Shown here: positions 24,510-34,856 of the stretch, in pieces | Layout: every line of letters starts with the position of its first letter | How positions within the stretch are numbered: position 1 is the first letter of the stretch | Assembly (NCBI GenBank): GCA_033239525.1 | Contig: BSYO01000011.1 | Span: forward strand, 12,489,078 to 12,553,077 | Reading direction: 5' to 3' | Length of the DNA stretch: 64,000 nt | Source: Nepenthes gracilis | Lineage: Eukaryota > Streptophyta > Magnoliopsida > Caryophyllales > Nepenthaceae | Program-made: the position numbers and the translations under genes | Notes under the pieces: model-generated | What the model saw: only the letters and a program-made list of their open reading frames with translations | Databases searched by the model: none | What the model was told of the DNA's origin: nothing

Positions 24510-24640
24510 AAATGGCCAGGATGGCCAAATGGAAGGTTTTGCCCGGAATGGCCAAAATTTTTGGAATGGCCAAAATTTTTGGGATGGCCAAAATGTCCGG
24601 GATGGATATTTTGGGCGGAATGTGTATTTTGGGAGGAATG
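24510..24640. repeat. Short local repeat around GGCCAAAATTTTTGG
   Basis: Several close copies of a roughly 18-bp motif (ATGGCCAAAATTTTTGG and variants such as GATGGCCAAAATGTCCGG) in direct order. The core CCAAAAATTTTTGG-like stretch is nearly palindromic. It has no counterpart at the same place in the R2 copy at 38,208. Confidence 0.6.
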
Positions 24641-25903
24641 GGTCTTTTGGGCAGTTTGGTGCAAAATGTTGAGATGGTATATTTTTTCGGTGTGGGGTAT
24701 TTTGCTAGATGAAGCAAATTGTTGGTATAGAGCAAATTACCGGTATGGTTACGGCATCTGATTTTTGGGCTTTTTTATAAATTAAAACTAGAATATCATT
24801 ACCCATATTCTATATAAGTTAATTTATCAATTGAATATCTGGTTTGGTAGTTTTACGTGAATTTTCGTTCGCCAAAGTCTAACCCACGCCCAACTCGAGA
24901 TTCTCCCATTTTTCTCCGATTATATGTTTAATTGACCCCAAATTATGAATTATCGTGTCCTAATTATATATATACCTCGTCCGGGTATCCGATTTTATAA
25001 GTATCGAACCGTTCGCAATGTTCAGGGCATTCTAAAACGACTCAGCCACTATTCACCCAAGAATAAATGAGAATTTTGCATGCTTCCACCCAATGTAATT
25101 GTTATAAAATTTATGTCTAATTGTATAAGACTAATTGTAAGCCCCGAGAATATATGTTTGGACTCCGTTTGTAAAGAAAATATGTCCCAGAGGCTCCCAA
25201 AGTAATAATTTCCTAATATAATAAGGAATTCTAATCCTTTCTATGTATTAAATTGTCGGTACATCCAAATTGACTTGTGAAAAGATTTAAATTTGAAGAA
25301 AGATAATAATCGTATATGTAATCAGAAGGAAGTCCACAATGTGATATATGATCAAATCATTCTCTCGGACAGAGATATTGTGAATTAAATTGTGGTGGGC
25401 CTTTCCTCAAATGAATAAGAAGCCATGAAATTATGGCTATGGAATTGTGCTACGAAGGTAATACCCATTTGCCTGCCATTAGTATTACAGTAGAGACTTG
25501 AGGATTACTCCGACCGCGTATTGTAACGGGTAATACTATTGACAAACCTTAGGATATTATTGTTGAATGACGATGACTGCTTCTAGACTGCGAGAGGTTA
25601 GGGTAGCTTTTTATTAGCCCTGTATAATCAGGTGATAGGTATATCTCTATACCACGTGGTGTTCGGTCTTTTCTAGGCAAAAGTTTGTTATTGGACGTTG
25701 AGTATGTCGTTCGGCCTTAGATTCCGATGGGCAACATAATCCTTCCTCGTCCTCTCGCACCTTTAATTAGTAAAGCTTATTAGTGCTGGTCCGCAAAAAT
25801 AAATAATCATATATAAATTATATTGTAAAAAAAATAAAGTGTATTCTAAAACATAATCGAAAAGTATATTGATCATGTTCTTGTCTATGCATCCTTTTTC
25901 GTG

Positions 25904-25904
<1 letters not shown>

Positions 25905-25942
<38 letters not shown>
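25905..25942. repeat. (TA)n microsatellite
   Basis: About 18 uninterrupted TA dinucleotides. It is absent from the corresponding R2 copy near 38,860-38,900. Confidence 0.95.
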
Positions 25943-25948
<6 letters not shown>

Positions 25949-26532
25949 TTTTATTGCTTAACCTTACTTATATTAGCTATGATTTTGAATATGATGCACT
26001 TGTGAAGCATTTGGCTCACCATTACTACTTCTCTTTGCCTCTAAATTAGCACAAGCCTATTTTACCGACGGGACAAAGTGGCAACTAGAGGTGGACTAGA
26101 CTTTGGACTTGGAAGACCGGATTGGGAGGCTTATCCATTATAGATTGTAGATAATTGTATACATTTGTATTTCAGTTGGGTTTATTAATGTATATTGTAT
26201 AAAATAACTAATGATCAGATAGTTTAATTTTCACTATCATTTGGATTTATTTATATTTTCGTAGGATATTTTTATTTATAACTGGTACCTAATGGCATCT
26301 CTCTTAGCTGATATTGTGTTTAGATACACAGTATTGAAGTCACAAATAATACGTGGCAATTAGATCCTGTGTGGCTTTGTGTATGATATCAAATGTTAGG
26401 ATATTTGGATGTAAATTGTTTTGTATAGGAGATTGTACTCATTTTGTATTGACAGATGTCCGTATTACAAATGGAATTCTGTCAAATTTTCGACAGAAAA
26501 ATACGGTTCGTCATATTTTTTATATTATGACA

Positions 26533-27614
26533 TGTAATTATAGTCAGTCTAGGAAAACTTGTATTCTAACTTATATTATAATAGATTGTTATAGATATGT
26601 AACTATTTCTTTGACAGTTGAAATTAATTTTGTCTTAACTGATATTAAGTAGCAAAATATTCAAATTATTTATTTTTATTGTTTGTTTTCCTCGTTCATT
26701 TCTTACTCAATTTAGAGTTTAAAAATTTATAAATTTATATATATAACAATATGAATGTTAAATGTTGAGTCTGTTTGTTTCGTTTCTATACTCTGGTTAG
26801 ACATTTCAGTCTCACCACAGGCAGCGCAAGAAGGGGTAGAGACCTCCATTGCTAGAGGACAGGACGCCCAGATCGGAAGCCAATGAAGCCCTCTCTACGT
26901 TTGCGCTCCGATTTGTACCGCGGTAGAAAAATGAAGAAAGCTCCAATTTATACGGCGGTGGAAAGAGGAAGAAAGCCACCGATGGAGCTTGCACATGTTG
27001 CCGTTGCAGCCGACGTCATCACACGGTGGCTAGCGCCATCATCCTTATTTTAATATTAACATAATTATTATTTATTTTAAATTGGTATATAATTATTCTA
27101 CACATAATCTTACTTATACATAAGCAAAAGCAAATTAAGCTGACTGTTAATTAAGTGTAGCCATGGATCCGTTATTTCTTAACTGGTAATCAAAATTATT
27201 GTTTTTTGAAGTAATAAATCCTTAATTGTTTGCAATATATTCAATAATAATATGTTAAATTTTTTGACAACCTTAAAATTTAAAATAAATAATAGCAAAA
27301 TTTAAGAAATTTGAGCTGATGATTAAGTAAAAATCAAATGATGTTTAATCAAAGGAAAAGGCTATTTTATAGCAAAAATTATCATGATTTAGACAATCCT
27401 CATGGGCATTGTATTCATCAAGATTAAGACTAAGAGTTACGCTAAGGATAATTGATAAATTTCAAAAATCCATTTATTTACGGTTAAATTCAACAAATAA
27501 TATATACAATTACAGAGAATTGACAATATTACATAAACACAGTTAATGATTTATAATTAACACCAATATGAATAAACATATATTTCTATCTCTTCAGCAA
27601 AATGAATGACAATC
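26533..27614. other. AT-rich sequence without recognisable genes
   Basis: No coding region, repeat family or LTR edge recognised. A GC-richer island at about 26,815-27,040 has short frames but no similarity that I know. This is the left flank of the gene-fragment region. Confidence 0.5.
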
Positions 27615-27629
27615 TCAGAAAAATAATAA

Positions 27630-27800
27630 GCAATAAGAAGAATTGGGCCACTTGAGATCATCAACATTCATAACCTCCACTGTTGCGTTTGCAGGAGGAT
27701 GAACTATAAACCACATTTTCATTGAAGCAAAATTTAGTTTATCTGTCATAATGTGGAAGACATGCTTCTCACGTTCATTTGCATTCAACACAGTTCCAAA
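27630..27800 (-). pseudogene. GAUT-like glycosyltransferase (GT8) fragment
   Basis: On the minus strand the frame reads TVLNANEREKHVFHI, then TDKLNF, then MKMWF and NVDDLKW, followed by NSSYC. These are the conserved blocks at the start of the catalytic domain of plant galacturonosyltransferases of family GT8, Golgi enzymes of pectin synthesis. About 55 codons remain of a protein that is normally over 500 residues. Similarity stops after NSSYC, where family members continue with PVLRQLE, and a stop follows within a few codons. Upstream the sequence passes directly into the NLP-like fragment. No substrate-binding DXD motif is included. It is a captured gene piece and not a working gene. Family assignment is from recalled conserved motifs. 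Confidence 0.7.
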
Positions 27801-28360
27801 CAACTTGTCAAGGTGAGAGAGAATATTCAGCTTTGGTAAAAGCTGTAACATCAGTAGCAACGCGTGGGTGATTCGTCATGAAGGCTTCCCCAACAACACC
27901 TTGGCCCCTTAACAGGTGGTGCTCAGAGCAAGCCTCGTGAGATTCCTGAACCCTTGGATCACGCACGTAGCAAGCTGAATCAACAGTCGAAACGCATTGA
28001 GCATGATTGGTAGGATGCCAGCACCCTCCTTTGCCGTGTTGTATGCATGGTGCCCATGTCTGAGCAAGTGGCAAGTTATGTTTGTCGCATGCAGTTCTTA
28101 AGACATGTAAAATCTCGGGCAATGCAGTTTCATATACAGAACTCCTGCTCTGGTAAGAATGGTACAGAAATCAGACAAAAGTTGATATTTTGGATTTTTC
28201 ATTTGTTTCATGGAATAAGTCAGTATAGGTTTACCTTTGCCTTAGAAGGGCTTAAGATTTTAGAACTCCTGAGATCAACAGCCTGCATGCAGGCTATCCA
28301 ATATATTCTCATTGTGATTTTGCCAGCTCTTGAACTCACTCTAACAACTCTGAAAATGGA
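27795..28360 (-). pseudogene. NIN-like protein (NLP) GAF-like domain fragment
   Basis: The minus strand carries two exon pieces separated by an 85-bp intron. The upstream piece (28,235 to about 28,360) ends with AVDLRSSKILSP and a GTAAAC donor. The downstream piece starts at 28,149 after a TTACCAG acceptor, in the same phase, with [13 protein letters not shown]. It continues with [41 protein letters not shown] and [10 protein letters not shown]. These are the conserved blocks of the N-terminal GAF-like region of NLP transcription factors, plant regulators of nitrate responses. The RWP-RK and PB1 domains are absent. A one-base shift near 27,825 breaks the frame just before the GAUT joint. Retention of the intron means it was not copied from spliced mRNA. 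Confidence 0.8.
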
Positions 28361-28665
28361 TTCGCACTCACAAATTAATATGACAAAAATATCAGATAAA
28401 GTTACAAATTGAAAAAACAGGGGCCGCAAACTTTAACTCATTACCAAAAAGGCTCTTTTTTCTGGATCTGAGCTCTGATCAATTTGATTCAGAATGCCTG
28501 CAAGTTGTCAACTTTACTGCTGCAATGCCATGTTTCTTAAAGTGTACACTTCAACAATAACACAAACATCACAGCTTTTAGGATAAGATTTGCTCATTTC
28601 ACGCAGTGTCTTCTCTAATCCATAACACTAGCCTCGAACCTCAACCTATTTAAACAGAACTTACA
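28361..28665. other. Unassigned sequence between NLP fragment and copia LTR
   Basis: Nothing recognised with confidence. The minus-strand frames near 28,440-28,560 could be more captured exon sequence, but I could not match them to the NLP or GAUT families. Confidence 0.35.
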
Positions 28666-29015
28666 TGCATATTTTATTTTTCCTCGATATTAGAAAATAT
28701 CTCATAAATATTTTATATTATATTTTAGGTATATTATATTTTAGGTAGCATTTTGTATTTTGGGAATATTAGTATTTTTGTATTTTAGGATAGTGTATAT
28801 TTTATTTTTGGTATTCATTGTTTACCGTTGTATAGTTTTGTGTATATATATTCGTTGTATGCGTCCTCCTTGAGATGTGTGCAAGTATGCAGACGGCTGT
28901 TCAGCCGATTTAATGTATTACTAGTTCCCTTTTCCATTTTCCAACACAACACTCGATTTCATTTTTCGTTCTTCGTCTTCGTCTTCCGCTGCTGTCTGGA
29001 AGGCGTTTCCTTACA
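28666..29015 (+). repeat. 5' LTR of plus-strand copia (start uncertain)
   Basis: Ends TTACA immediately before TGGTATCAGAG. A TATA-like TATATATA near 28,843 and a T/C-rich leader fit an LTR promoter. The left edge cannot be confirmed without the second LTR. Confidence 0.6.
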
Positions 29016-29026
29016 TGGTATCAGAG
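29016..29026 (+). promoter_or_regulatory. Primer-binding site (initiator tRNA-Met)
   Basis: TGGTATCAGAG, a perfect match to the usual plant copia PBS core, directly after the LTR end. Confidence 0.92.
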
Positions 29027-29039
29027 ACAGAGAGAGACG

Positions 29040-30055
29040 ATGGCACACCACACCGCAGATCTGGCATACCAAAACGCTGGTGAACACACATTGAGTACCA
29101 ACAATGACAACCCAGATCTGGCGTCCACCCAAAATCCAGATCTGGCATCCACACAAAATCTTATACGCTTCCAAAATCTTTCGGATCCATGCAACCCCTT
29201 TCGATTGGAAGCCGGCGACAGTCCGGCCGTTTCTCTGGTGACCGATTTGCTCACTGTCGATAATTATTCGACTTGGTCCCGTACTATGCGCCGGGCCTTG
29301 AGGGCGAAGAACAAACTTCCCTTTATCGAAGGTACAATCCCTAAACCCTACGATCCCACCGATCCCCTTTTTGAGGCATGGGGACGATGTAACGACATGG
29401 TAATATCTTGGATACAAAACTCCATCAGTCCATCCATTAAATCCAGTGTGGTTTTCGTGGATGATGCTTCCGAAATTTGGAAGGAGTTGCGTGACCGATT
29501 CACGCAACAAAACGGGCCCCGTATTTTTCAACTCAAGAAAGCTTTGGCAAATCTCTTGCAAGAGCAAGATTCGGTTAGTATGTATTACGGCAAACTGAAA
29601 ACAATCTGGGATGAGCTCCTTGTGTATGATCCCCTCCCAGATTGTAATCGTGGTAAACTCAGAGAGCTCATCGAGCGGTATCAAAGGGATTGTGTCATAC
29701 AATTCTTAATGGGTCTCGATGATTCCTACACTAATGTGAGAGACCAGATTATGCTAATGGATTCTTTGCCTTCTATAAACAAAGTCTTCTCCATTATATA
29801 GCAATAGGAACGACAACACAAAATGTTGTCAGTTGTTCATCATTCAGAAATGATGGCTTTGTTTACAAAACGGGTCTTTAATCCCTCTAAAGGTATTGTC
29901 AAAAATAACCCAGTGTCTAAGAAAGATCGGCCCTTCTGCATTCACTGCCGTGTCTCTGGACACACCCTCCAAAGCAATGCTTTAAGGCAAGAAACGCTGA
30001 AATCTTAGGTTTGCACGCATTGTCATAAAACGGAGCATGTTGCTAATAAATGTTA
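29040..30055 (+). pseudogene. Copia gag with zinc knuckle, interrupted
   Basis: Gag is open from the ATG at 29,040 (13 bp after the PBS core) for 253 codons. It contains the copia gag blocks NYSTWSRTMRRAL, EIWKELRDRF and YYGKLKTIWDEL, and ends with QFLMGLDDSY. The stop at 29,799 is followed by another at 29,805 in the same frame. After these the frame runs on through MLSVVHH and a degenerate first knuckle (CIHCRVSGH) to a third stop at 30,006. A CX2CX4HX4C knuckle (CTHCHKTEHVANKC) follows at 30,012-30,053, then QLHGFPPNHK. The frame itself is preserved throughout, so inactivation of gag is by point stops only. Gag would form the virus-like particle and bind element RNA in the cytoplasm. Confidence 0.85.
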
Positions 30056-30349
30056 TCAGCTCCATGGCTTCCCTCCAAATCATAAATTGCATGGTAAGAT
30101 TGGTTCTACAACTTTTTCGACCAATCATTCGAGTTTTACTCTGCTTCTTTGGTTGCAAGAACAATGAAGAAGATAAAGTTGCTTTAACAAAGCCCGATTC
30201 AAGCGAATCGATGACTTTGATCCAACCGAAGGACACGGCTTCCTCTGCTCACACGGTCAAACAGACCTCCTCCCTGCTTGACCCCCTCGGTGATCAATCC
30301 AAAACGGGTAACATGACCGGTATAGAATCTTGTTCTGTCCCTTATGCTT

Positions 30350-31245
30350 GTAACAAAAATAATGTTTGGATATTGGACACCAGAGCCACAGATCACATGA
30401 TCTGCGACCCCTCTTTTTATTTTTGGCAGAAAATTTTCATTTCCAGTTCGGTAAAACTGCCAGATGGATAAAAAGTTCCTGTATCCCACATTGGTGACGT
30501 AAAACTGACCCCAATGATAACACTTGAAAACGTTTTATGTGTTCCATCCTTCATATTTAATTTAATTTCAGTAAAAGCTCTTACTGATTCTATTGGCTGC
30601 TGCATTTTCTTTGCTGACATTTGCGTGATTCAGGACCTTGCCTCCAGGACTACGATTGGGATGGGTGAAGAGCGAAATGATTTATATTATCTACGGAACA
30701 AGAATGTTCCTCCGAACACCTTGGCTGGCCTTCTCTCAAAATGTTCGAAGCCCCTTATGACGTCTTCCATTAATTTTGTTTTGTTGCCAATTAATTTATG
30801 GCATTACAGATTATGTCACATTTCGCATTCTAGAATTCAATTGATACAAGATTCAGTTGTAAAAGAAACATTACATTCCTTTAATAATAATCCCTGTTCT
30901 ATTTGCCACATGGCTAAACAACGTCGCCTTTCCTTCACTCCCAGCATCCACAAGTCACACACACTTTTTGCCGTGGTGCATTGTGACCTGTGGGGACCCT
31001 TCTCAGAAGTATCTTACGATGGGTATAAGTATTTCTTGACCATCGTAGATGATCTTTCAAGAAGTACGTGGATCTACCTTCTGAGACAAAAATCTGACAC
31101 AAAATTGTGCTTAGAAGCCTTTTATAATCTTGTTGCAACACAATTTAATGTCCACATTAAAGTTATTCGTTTGGATAATGGGTCCGAATTCAGTCTGGGA
31201 GATTTCTACAGTAAACGGGGTATTATCCACAACGCAGTTGTGTGA
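30350..31245 (+). pseudogene. Copia protease, pre-integrase and integrase core (5' part)
   Basis: One frame carries protease and integrase. The protease reads WILDTRATDHM at 30,367-30,399, where family members have D(S/T)G; the glycine of the catalytic triplet is arginine (AGA), which should abolish cleavage. A stop at 30,469 interrupts LPDG. The pre-integrase region follows (LWHYRLCH), with the zinc-binding cysteines CSICHMAKQ near 30,895. The integrase core has its first acidic residue in VHCDLWGP and the second in RLDNGSEF. The frame ends at 31,243-31,245, and the third acidic residue (E in NGIVERK) is in another frame just after. Confidence 0.88.
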
Positions 31246-31939
31246 AAATACCACAGCAAAACGGTATTGTTGAACGCAAATACCAACATTTATTAAATGT
31301 GGCTAGAGTAATTAGATTTCAAGCAGGCCTTCCCTTAAAGTGCAGAGGACTGCATTCTTTGCCTACATTATTAATAGAACCCCCACTCCCGTGCTGCAAA
31401 ATAAAACACCATATGAAGTCCTCTTTGGAGTCAAACCAAGTTATGATCATCTTTGTGTATTTGGTTGTTTGTGTTTCGCTTCCACGCTTTCTCACGGACG
31501 AAAGAAGTTTGATTCTAAAAGTATAACCTGTGTATTTTTAGGCTATCCCTTTGGTGTCAAATGTTACAAACTCCTGGACTTAGACAACCAGACGACCTTT
31601 AATTTTAGGAATGTTATCTTCCATGAAACTACCTTCCCTTTCCAACAAGATAACACCGGAACCATCCCCAACGTGCCATCTGATGAACAATCCCATGACA
31701 TTGCTCAATATGACTGCATGCCTCCAACAACTATTATTGATACAATCACAGAACCCTATAATAACGAAGAACCTAACCTGACTCCTGTCCAGGAACATCA
31801 GGCACTACACAAGAAAATCCTAATGATGATTCACAATCCAATGTTTCCCTTGAACCAATCAACAACTCCCAATCTCCTGTCAAAGACAAAACTCCCATTC
31901 GCGGAACCACTAGAACTAGAAAAGCCCCTGAATATCTAA
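31242..31939 (+). pseudogene. Copia integrase C-terminal part and linker, frameshifted
   Basis: The first 100 bases read PQQNGIVERKYQHLL, supplying the glutamate of the D,D,E catalytic triad. A further shift near 31,340 moves the frame to [20 protein letters not shown], then [10 protein letters not shown] and [13 protein letters not shown], the conserved C-terminal copia integrase blocks. The rest is the variable linker to RT. At least two frameshifts lie between the second and third catalytic residues and the end of the domain. Confidence 0.82.
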
Positions 31940-32099
31940 AAGACTTCCATTGTCATCATGCATCTCACACTGCGACTGCCCAACCAACAGTGCCACATAC
32001 TTCTGGGCAACCCTATCCCTTTGAGCATTATATATCATATCAAAAATTGTCTCCGGCCTATAGTTATTTTTCATCATCCATCTCCTCCCAAACTGAACC

Positions 32100-32810
32100 A
32101 CAAACTTATACTCAAGCCTTTTCTGATCCAATTGGCGCAAAGCTATAAATGAAGAGTTATGCGCCCTAGAATCAAATAAGACCTGGATTGTTACCGACCT
32201 GCCTCCGAGCAAGAAAGCTATCGGGTGTCGCTATGTCTTCAAATTGAAACTCAATAGAGATGGGAGCATTGAAAGATACAAATGCCGATTAGTTGCAAAA
32301 GGAGACACGCAACAGGAAGGAGTGGATTACCATGAAACCTCCTCTCCGGTTGCCAAACTTACCACCATACGCTGCCTCTTAGCCGTTGCGGCCATAAAAG
32401 GATGGCATTTATATCACTTTGATGTTAATAATGTGTTTCTAAACGGAACCTTAAATGAAGGAATCTACATGAAACCACCTCCTGGCTACACCACAACAAA
32501 ACCCAACCAGGTTTGTAAATTGTCAAAGAGTATTTACGGTCTTAAACAAGCTTCTAGACAATGGTATTCAAAACTATCCAATTCCTTGATCCTCTTCGGC
32601 TTCACTCAATCAAAGGTCGATTACAGCTTATTCACTAAGCAAGACAATAAATCATTTACAACTCTTCTCATGTATGTTGATGACATCCTCGTTGCTAGTA
32701 ATTGCTTGGATACGATAGCTTCTATCAAAACCTTTCTTAATCACACCTTCAAAATCAAAGACTTAGGTGTTATCCGATACTTCCTCGGCATAGAAGTTGC
32801 TCGATCCTGA
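32100..32810 (+). pseudogene. Copia reverse transcriptase, truncated
   Basis: Open in a single frame from about 32,100. It has the RT entry stretch [21 protein letters not shown] and [12 protein letters not shown](E)[11 protein letters not shown] supplies the first catalytic aspartate. [13 protein letters not shown] and the catalytic YVDD box follow, the latter at 32,673-32,684. The frame ends with [10 protein letters not shown] and a TGA at 32,808-32,810, about 10 bases before the gap. RNase H would have followed. The RT core itself keeps the catalytic residues I can check, although the element as a whole is dead. Confidence 0.9.
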
Positions 32811-32819
32811 ATAAGGCAT

Positions 32820-32919
32820 NNNNNNNNNNNNNNNNNNNNNNNNNNNNNNNNNNNNNNNNNNNNNNNNNNNNNNNNNNNNNNNNNNNNNNNNNNNNNNNNN
32901 NNNNNNNNNNNNNNNNNNN
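32820..32919. other. Assembly gap of exactly 100 N
   Basis: One hundred N bases, a conventional placeholder for a gap of unknown size. Copia RT lies on the left and Ty3/gypsy 3' sequence on the right, so the missing stretch must contain the end of one element and a junction. Confidence 1.
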
Positions 32920-33229
32920 GTCCAAATGATTGAGGGATAGGATGCCATGTTCTTGAATTGGGGATCTTAAGATTTTGAGTAATAATTTAAAGTTATGTTG
33001 ACTTTTCGAGTGATCGTTATAACTGTAATGTAGCCAAAGAATGAGGATTTTGGGATGTGCCTTCATAATATGACTATCTTAGAACTGTTTAAATCAGAGT
33101 AGCGCAGCGTAACCGTAGTGAAACCATAACCCAGAGATTTAAGAGTAAGGTTAAGGTCCCTGTGATCGAATTCTTTTGAAGCTTGGAATGAACTGAAATG
33201 AAAGTTCTTTGGATTCGGTTGAAGTATCG

Positions 33230-33438
33230 GATTAAAATTGGAGAAATGGCCAGCATTACTATAAGTCACTCATGAAATACGGAGGAACCGGTAAAAATCT
33301 TGGATCCAAGGGAACAAGATTACGCACAAAATCAATCTCTCGAATAAAGGTGCTCTGGAAAGAATCACTCACCCGTAGAGGCAACTTGAGAACGAAAGGA
33401 AAAGATTCGGAACAAATACCACTAATTTTCAAGGTTAG
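33230..33438 (+). pseudogene. Ty3/gypsy pol C-terminal tail
   Basis: The sequence reads TEEPVKILDPREQ, then after a shift RIKVLW, then EAT followed by a stop in place of the expected W (TGA for TGG), and ERKEKIRNKY. It ends at 33,436-33,438. This is the conserved end of pol in plant chromovirus-type gypsy elements, seen intact in the copy at 51,535-51,654. Sequence from 32,920 to 33,230 is probably more of the same pol but I could not read it. Confidence 0.75.
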
Positions 33439-33474
33439 TAAATTTATTTAAAATTTCGAGGACGAAATTTCTAT

Positions 33475-33486
33475 AAGTGGGAGAGA
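33475..33486 (+). promoter_or_regulatory. Polypurine tract of S-family gypsy element
   Basis: AAGTGGGAGAGA immediately before the LTR start TGTAACGACC. It establishes plus sense for the S family. Confidence 0.85.
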
Positions 33487-33487
33487 T

Positions 33488-33980
33488 TGTAACGACCCAG
33501 CTTTTGAACATAGGAAATTTTCGGTCATCAAACCCTTATAATTCGGTCAACGCCAGTTGACCGGAAAATGTAATAAGAAAGGGTAAATCGGCCTTAAGAT
33601 GAAATCAAGTTAGGCCCTTACTTGATGAAAATCTAGTTCGGATTTCCTTGATGAAGAGAAGTCCGGATTTCCTTTGATGCAAAACAAGTCCGGTTTCATT
33701 CTTAAGAATCAACTCCCGCCAAGGCCGGAGTACATTATATGAGTGTAAGGCCGAAGTGACTTGAAGGCCGAAGTGACTTGAAGGCCGGGGTGGCTTTGTG
33801 TATTGGAGGCCGGAGTAGCTTTGTGGTTGTTAAGGCCGAAGTGGAATTGTGAGCAGAAAGTCGAAGATGATGATCCGGTCAACAAGTATTGACCGGAAGT
33901 CGTGTAAGAATAATTCGGCAATGGCCCAGAGTACAAAACATAGAGAATCCCCGACGTCGAGTCAAAATAATACGTTAAGG
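33488..33980 (+). repeat. S-family 3' LTR, first 493 bp only
   Basis: Starts TGTAACGACC after the polypurine tract and is nearly identical to 34,857-35,335. It stops after ACGTTAAGG, where the complete LTR continues with ATGGTAAT. The rest is lost at a join to unrelated sequence. Confidence 0.85.
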
Positions 33981-34856
33981 CAACTAGTATAAGGCTTACG
34001 ATCCTTAGATAATCAAATAAGCTTAGGAAACCCCAATAAAGTATAGATTCTAGATTCTAAAATAACACATATATCAAAATATCAAGATCGAAAACTTTAC
34101 CTTCCATCGCGATGGATGACCCTTCCATACCTCATGCCATCATCATGAAACCTCAATCCATAGTATAGGACTCCTTTACTATTCGACCATAGAATAAGGG
34201 CAATCCCTAATCATGTAGTTGAATAATCCCAACTTAAATTATACACCTAGAAATCTCATCGAAACAAGACATTCCTTCAAAAAGCATTCACAAATATATT
34301 CTACAATATCTCTTTTCCTTGAGACCCATAATGTTTTTCATGTCACCTGCTTGAGGTCGACTTCACCTCTTGTCAGATCGGGAGCAACATTACCTCATCT
34401 TTTTTTGAAATATTGGATCACCACAATATCATCTTAATTCTCAGAATCCACATCTCAACCTCTATAAAACCTAAGCTACCTAAAATTTCAGACGCTAGGC
34501 ATTTCCAAATCAGTTATAAACCAAAATCCTAAAACTCGTTACACCAAAATTGACCCTAAGTCATTCTAACCTCGAGCCAGAGTCGTTCAAACCTAAACCT
34601 CAAAACAAAATTAATTAATCTAAGCCTCAAATCTGCACTGATTAATTCAAGTATCAAATCGGCACCAATCAAATTTAAGCCTAAAGTACCTCCCTACAGC
34701 TCCTCTTGACCTCACGGCCAACCACTACTGTGAGAAAACTCTGGTCTTAGGAGCCATAGCTGATACTTGCATTCTTTTTCAAGGCAAAGCAACATAGGTT
34801 AAGTCACGCTTTAGATACTAATTAGAACCTTATAAGCTAGACAACCGAACTCATTC
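33981..34856. other. Non-coding flank, probable internal region of the R2 element
   Basis: No protein recognised. It continues, across the S solo LTR, with 38,036-38,207, which ends in the PBS of the minus-sense R2 LTR. It is therefore probably leader or gag-side sequence of that element read on the minus strand. Ends with CATTC (34,852-34,856), the S target duplication. Confidence 0.45.

Larger units (their letters stand above)
24496..26532 (+). mobile_element. R2-family LTR, plus sense, right part
   Basis: The reverse complement follows the R2 LTR from 38,208 onward. The clearest match is TACTGTGTATCTAAACACAAT near 26,310 (inverted) against 38,435, then the stretches corresponding to 38,500-38,800 and 39,700-39,950. 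The right edge reads TATTATGACA at 26,532, equivalent to the TGTGATAG edge at 38,208. The left side is cut by the solo LTR ending at 24,495; its continuation left of 17,177 is not clearly recognisable. Confidence 0.6.
28666..32819 (+). mobile_element. Decayed Ty1/copia retrotransposon, plus strand, cut by gap
   Basis: A 5' LTR ends at 29,015, followed at once by a tRNA-Met PBS. After it come gag, zinc knuckle, protease, integrase and reverse transcriptase in copia order (integrase before RT). RNase H and the 3' LTR are missing because the assembly gap starts at 32,820. Reading frames are broken by several stops and shifts, so the element cannot make its proteins. The LTR start is not fixed, because the partner LTR that would define it lies in or beyond the gap; 28,666 (TGCAT) is a guess. 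Confidence 0.85.

Noticed and set aside
26812..27050. GC-richer island considered as a possible gene start
   Set aside because: Only short frames without recognisable motifs and no supporting promoter or splice structure.
28960..29702. 247-codon minus-strand frame opposite copia gag
   Set aside because: Shadow of gag codon use; it spans the PBS and LTR edge on the other strand and has no known domain.
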